Source: Caulobacter ginsengisoli (lineage in GTDB: Bacteria; Pseudomonadota; Alphaproteobacteria; Caulobacterales; Caulobacteraceae). From it: a stretch of 64,000 nucleotides of DNA. Below the pieces are notes generated by a model that was given only the letters and a program-made list of their open reading frames with translations, was not told where the DNA came from and made no database searches. The stretch spans positions 1 through 64,000 of the forward strand of contig NZ_JAUSVS010000004.1 in assembly GCF_030814835.1 (NCBI RefSeq), written 5' to 3'. The position numbers were made by a program, and so were the translations under genes. This document shows positions 61,173 to 64,000 of this stretch, piece by piece (the stretch's first letter is position 1; every line of letters begins with the position of its first letter).

Positions 61173-62264
61173 CTACTCCGCCGGTTCCATCGCCCCGGCC
61201 CGGGCCATGACGCTCTCGACATAGGTCTTCCGGGCGTCGAACTCCTTGGCGATGTTGTCGTCGTCTTCCTGCAGGGCCTGCACGTCGGCGTCGGCGAAGC
61301 CCAGTATGCCCATGGTCTCGTAGCCCTTGGTGATGGTCGGGCCCCAGAGGCCGATGTCCTTCACGATGGGGACGATGCGGGTGAAGAGGGACGAGCGGAA
61401 CATCTGCATGAAGCCGCTGTCGTACATGTGGGCGGCGCAGTCGGCGGGGTTGAGGCCGAGCGTCTTCCAGACCTCTACCGCGTCGAAGCGGTCGCGCATC
61501 AGGTAGCAGGCCTCGAGCAGGAACTCCTCGCGCTCATTGCGTTCGGCCTGGGACAGTTGCGGGTAGTAGTCGCGCAGGGCCAGGCGGCCGAAGGCGACGT
61601 GGCGGCTCTCATCCTGCATGACATAGGCGTTGACCGCCGCGGCCAGGGGGTTCTGGGCGTGGTCGCGGATCTGCTGGAAGGCGGCCAGGGCCAGCCCTTC
61701 GATGACCACCTGCATGCCCAGATAGGTCATGTCCCAGCGGCTGTCGCGCAGCACCTGGTCGATGAGCTCCTGCAGCGGCGGAGTCATCGGATAGGCGACC
61801 TTGAACTTCTCCAGCAGGCGCTTGTAGCTCTCGACGTGGCGGGCCTCGTCGATGACCTGGGTCGAGGCGTAGAACTTGGAGTCCATGTCCGGGACCTGCG
61901 TGACGATCTTGGCGGCGCAGATCAGCGCCCCCTGCTCGCCCTGCATGAACTGGCTGATCTGCCAGCCCTGGAAGTGCCGGCGGACGGTCGCCTTTTCCTG
62001 GCGCGACATGGCCTCGTACTGGGCCATGCCGGCGATGGGCAGCATGGCTTCGGGGAGTTGCTCGGGGTTGTCCTCGTCCAGCTCCTGGGTCCAGTCGATG
62101 CGGGTGTTGGCGTCCCACTGCATCTCCACGCCCTTGCGGTAGAGGCCGGCCATGGCGACGCGGCCATCGTCATAGTCCCAGTTGAAATTGACGTCGTAGT
62201 TCTGGGGCACCGACCATTTCGAACCGTCGGGTTCGATGGCGTAGATATCCTTCAGGCTGGGCAT
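61173..62264 (-). CDS. Ferritin-like diiron protein (oxygenase/R2-like)
   Basis: A 363-aa soluble helical protein with a complete carboxylate-bridged diiron ligand set: Glu110 (MQGEQGALICAAK), Glu140 and His143 (DEARHVESY), Glu189 (VVIEGLALAA), and Glu219 and His222 (QDESRHVAFG). The spacing is that of ribonucleotide-reductase-R2/AurF-like oxygenases rather than storage ferritins. It starts MPSLKDIYAIEPDGSKW. It diverges from an SDR gene across a dyad. The substrate is unknown; no dedicated ferredoxin is adjacent. Confidence 0.85.
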   Translation of the reverse strand: MPSLKDIYAIEPDGSKWSVPQNYDVNFNWDYDDGRVAMAGLYRKGVEMQWDANTRIDWTQELDEDNPEQLPEAMLPIAGMAQYEAMSRQEKATVRRHFQGWQISQFMQGEQGALICAAKIVTQVPDMDSKFYASTQVIDEARHVESYKRLLEKFKVAYPMTPPLQELIDQVLRDSRWDMTYLGMQVVIEGLALAAFQQIRDHAQNPLAAAVNAYVMQDESRHVAFGRLALRDYYPQLSQAERNEREEFLLEACYLMRDRFDAVEVWKTLGLNPADCAAHMYDSGFMQMFRSSLFTRIVPIVKDIGLWGPTITKGYETMGILGFADADVQALQEDDDNIAKEFDARKTYVESVMARAGAMEPAE

Positions 62265-62327
62265 GGGGCGTTCCTCTCCCGCAGTGTTTTCGACTCTTAC
62301 GGCCGATCCTCCAGCCTAGATCATCAC

Positions 62328-62354
62328 AAAATGCGGAGTGGCGCTACGCATTTT
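62328..62354. promoter_or_regulatory. Inverted repeat between the diiron and SDR genes
   Basis: AAAATGCG (62328-62335) and CGCATTTT (62347-62354) form an 8-bp inverted repeat around 11 bases, in the 136-bp divergent gap. It is followed by further T residues on the plus strand. An operator for a regulator of the divergent pair is the simplest reading; a terminator is unlikely at this position. Confidence 0.5.
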
Positions 62355-62400
62355 TTCGGCCAACATGGCGCAATTCTGGGACTCGCCCTACACCCACAGG

Positions 62401-63147
62401 ATGCAGATCGATCTTTCCGACCGGTCCGTCCTGGTCACCGGCGCCAGCCGCGGCATCGGCGTGGCCATCGCCCGCAAGCTGGCCGAGGCCGGGGCCCGGG
62501 TGGCGGTGCATTATGGGTCGAGCGTCGACGAGGCCGAAACCCTGGCGGGCGAGATCGGCGGGGTGGCCCTGCAGGCCGATCTGGCGCGGATCGGCGAGCC
62601 CGAGCGGCTGTGGGCCGAGGCCCAGGCCCGGCTGGGCGCCATCAGCGCGCTGGTCAATAACGCCGGCATCGCCCTGGGCTCACCCCTGGACGGCGAGGCC
62701 TGGACGGAGAACTGGGACCTCACCCAGGCGGTCAACCTGCGCGCCCCGGCCGCCCTGATCCGCGCCGCCCTGCCGCATTTCATCGCCCAGGGCGGCGGCC
62801 ATATCGTCAACATCGCTTCCCGCGCGGCGTTCCGGGGCGATACGCCGGACTATCTGGCCTATGCGGCCTCCAAGGGCGGGCTGGTGGCCCTGACCCGCTC
62901 GATCGCCCGGGGCTTCGGCAAGCAGGGGATCGTCGCCTTCACCGTCGCGCCCGGCTTCACCCGCACCGAGATGGCCCAGGACTTCATCGACCAGTATGGC
63001 GAGGCCTATGCATCATCCGACATCGCCCTGACCCGGATGACCGAGCCGGCGGATATCGCCCCGACGGTGGTGTTTTTGGCCTCAGGTCTGATGGACCACG
63101 CGACGGGGGCGACGATCGACATCAACGCTGGGAGCTATGTGCACTAG
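62401..63147 (+). CDS. SDR-family oxidoreductase (FabG-like)
   Basis: A 248-aa short-chain dehydrogenase: VTGASRGIGVAI cofactor loop, NNAGIALGSPLDGE, catalytic Ser in NIASRAAFRGDTPDY, then LAYAASKGGLVAL with Tyr and Lys, and the C-terminal ATGATIDINAGSY. ATG 62401 gives the standard N-terminus MQIDLSDRSVLV; upstream in-frame codons lie in the regulatory dyad region. The stop shares CTAG (63144-63147) with the convergent toxin gene. Confidence 0.88.
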   Translation: MQIDLSDRSVLVTGASRGIGVAIARKLAEAGARVAVHYGSSVDEAETLAGEIGGVALQADLARIGEPERLWAEAQARLGAISALVNNAGIALGSPLDGEAWTENWDLTQAVNLRAPAALIRAALPHFIAQGGGHIVNIASRAAFRGDTPDYLAYAASKGGLVALTRSIARGFGKQGIVAFTVAPGFTRTEMAQDFIDQYGEAYASSDIALTRMTEPADIAPTVVFLASGLMDHATGATIDINAGSYVH

Positions 63148-63488
63148 CCCTTGAGTTGGGCTTCGAAATCCATGGCGTCGTGCAGGACTCGGACCACGTC
63201 TACCCGGTCGCTATCAAAACGATAGGCGACAAAGTGGCGAGGGTTGGCAAGCCGCAGACCGGACTGACGCCGCGCGACATGTCTGAGGTGATAGAGCCAA
63301 ACAGGGCTCGAAGCGCTGCTTTCCAGACGGGACGCCGGTCGCTGTGGTTCTTCAACGAGCTCTTGGAACGCCGCTGTCATCAGGCGGCGGTAGCGGGTCG
63401 CCGCCTCTTCTCCGAAGGCTTGCCGGCTCTGTCGGATGATCAGGTCCATATCGCGCCGGGCCGGTAGCGCCAGCACCAGCAGCCTCAC
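63144..63488 (-). CDS. RelE/ParE-family toxin
   Basis: A 114-aa basic protein of the type II toxin superfamily. The fold pattern is seen in ARRDMDLIIRQSRQAFGEEA (helical N-terminal part), a middle strand VWLYHLRHVARRQSGLRL and the C-terminal HFVAYRFDSDRVDVVRVLH typical of ParE/RelE. It overlaps the antitoxin stop by ATGA. ParE members attack gyrase, RelE members cleave mRNA; sequence alone does not decide which. Confidence 0.85.
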   Translation of the reverse strand: MRLLVLALPARRDMDLIIRQSRQAFGEEAATRYRRLMTAAFQELVEEPQRPASRLESSASSPVWLYHLRHVARRQSGLRLANPRHFVAYRFDSDRVDVVRVLHDAMDFEAQLKG

Positions 63489-63751
63489 TCGGCGCTCTCG
63501 TTCTGCAGTTCAAGCATCCAGGCGTCGATATCGGTCACCTCGATACCTTCGCCCCGATCAAGAGACTCCAGCCCTTCGTTTATGGCTTCCCGCAGTCGGG
63601 CAAGCTTGGCTTCATGTTCGTCTCGCTGCTCCTTGAGCAAGCGCAGACCAGCCCGAACGACTTCGCTGGCATTCTGATAGACGCCCGATTCCACCTGCTC
63701 GTCGATGAAGTGGTCGAGGCCTACGCTCAGATTGACGTTTCGCGTTCCCAT
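63485..63751 (-). CDS. ParD-family antitoxin
   Basis: An 88-aa protein with a ribbon-helix-helix N-terminus (NVNLSVGLDHFIDEQVESGV, YQNASEVVRAGLRLL) and an acidic, extended C-terminus that would wrap the toxin. It is encoded first and overlaps the toxin gene by 4 bases, the usual order. It probably binds the dyad 20 bases upstream of its start to autoregulate the pair. Confidence 0.88.
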   Translation of the reverse strand: MGTRNVNLSVGLDHFIDEQVESGVYQNASEVVRAGLRLLKEQRDEHEAKLARLREAINEGLESLDRGEGIEVTDIDAWMLELQNESAE

Positions 63752-63770
63752 GCCCGCACGATAACTCCAC

Positions 63771-63785
63771 TGGCAATTCTTGCCA
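63771..63785. promoter_or_regulatory. Antitoxin operator candidate
   Basis: TGGCAA-TTC-TTGCCA, a perfect 6-bp inverted repeat 20 bases upstream of the antitoxin ATG. Size and place fit a ribbon-helix-helix dimer site for autoregulation. Confidence 0.55.
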
Positions 63786-63861
63786 ATGGTTCGGGCGGGA
63801 TGAACCCAGCCTCACGCAAAGGCGCATTTCGCCAGGCCGACCGAACGCCTACCTTAGCCCC

Positions 63862-64000
63862 ATGTTTTCCTGGCCCGACCGCCGCATCCTCGACCTGTTC
63901 GGCATCGACCTGCCGATCATCCAGGCCCCCATGGCCGGCTCGTCCACCGCCGAGATGGCCGCCGCGGTCAGCGCGGCCGGCGGGCTGGGCTCGATGCCGG
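63862..64000 (+). CDS. Nitronate monooxygenase family protein, cut by the window end
   Basis: The first 46 codons read MFSWPDRRILDLFGIDLPII then QAPMAGSSTAEMAAAVSAAGGLGSMP, the N-terminal strand and loop of the FMN-dependent nitronate monooxygenase/2-nitropropane dioxygenase family. The rest is beyond the window. It is the second member of this family here, with 19545-20489. It diverges from the toxin-antitoxin pair. Confidence 0.8.
   Translation, partial: MFSWPDRRILDLFGIDLPIIQAPMAGSSTAEMAAAVSAAGGLGSMP

Noticed and set aside
62328..62360. Intrinsic terminator reading of the AAAATGCG/CGCATTTT hairpin with T-run
   Set aside because: It lies between two divergent start codons with no upstream transcript on the plus strand to terminate, so an operator is more likely.
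61011..62660. A 549-codon plus-strand frame starting in repeat B copy 3
   Set aside because: It runs antisense through the diiron ferritin-like gene, whose six metal ligands prove the minus strand is coding.

Overview
The window is a high-GC, gene-dense chromosomal segment of an alphaproteobacterium, most likely of the Caulobacteraceae (Caulobacter/Phenylobacterium type). This rests on the RsaD/PrtD-like type I exporter, the TonB-dependent receptors, a PHB-type hydroxybutyrate dehydrogenase beside a patatin, many ATGA/GTGA gene overlaps and small dispersed palindromic repeats. Assignments rest on motifs read by eye; no database search was possible. No rRNA, tRNA, CRISPR array, prophage or insertion sequence was recognised, and no gene-free stretch exceeds 300 bases.

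Left part (1-27.5 kb). Mostly housekeeping and catabolic genes: PPK2, RsmE, a type I secretion ABC/HlyD pair with a TetR gene, a hydrolase / acyl-CoA dehydrogenase / TauD-like oxygenase operon, plant-type GshA, a POT peptide transporter, a TonB-dependent receptor, an enoyl-CoA hydratase, a sulfotransferase-like gene overlapping a class IV aminotransferase homologue that lacks the usual PLP lysine, two tandem unknown winged-helix paralogues, a nitronate monooxygenase overlapping a PLP decarboxylase, a patatin plus hydroxybutyrate dehydrogenase, NDH-2, LysR and an MFS exporter.

Middle (27.6-38.2 kb). A periplasmic cupin, an aldehyde dehydrogenase and SDR pair, a three-gene operon in which a small SEDS (FtsW/RodA)-like membrane protein lies between two TonB-C-domain proteins, a hydrolase/aminotransferase pair, a TonB-dependent receptor and a YCII protein.

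Copper island (38.3-46.1 kb). A leftward operon encodes an anti-sigma / periplasmic metal sensor / ECF sigma trio matching the CnrYXH layout, followed by a Met-rich outer-membrane-like protein. It diverges from copC-copD-acyltransferase. Next come csoR and copA, divergent around a 65-bp promoter region with CsoR-type G-tract dyads and apparently leaderless transcripts.

Right part (46.1-64 kb). A TTC38-like TPR protein and an M20 peptidase precede a peptide-type ABC importer whose solute-binding protein is fused to its first permease; the two ATPases are also fused. Then come a GMC oxidoreductase, an EncFtn-type ferritin with no encapsulin nearby, a TetR-controlled EmrAB-type pump, SDR genes, a MerR regulator, a six-ligand diiron ferritin-like protein, a ParDE-type toxin-antitoxin pair and a truncated nitronate monooxygenase gene.

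Three intergenic palindromic repeats of exactly 162 bp (29.7, 53.9, 61.0 kb), two copies of a second ~175-bp palindromic family (0.1 and 48.8 kb) and smaller hairpin elements are interspersed. One copy of the second family directly abuts the start of the fused importer gene.
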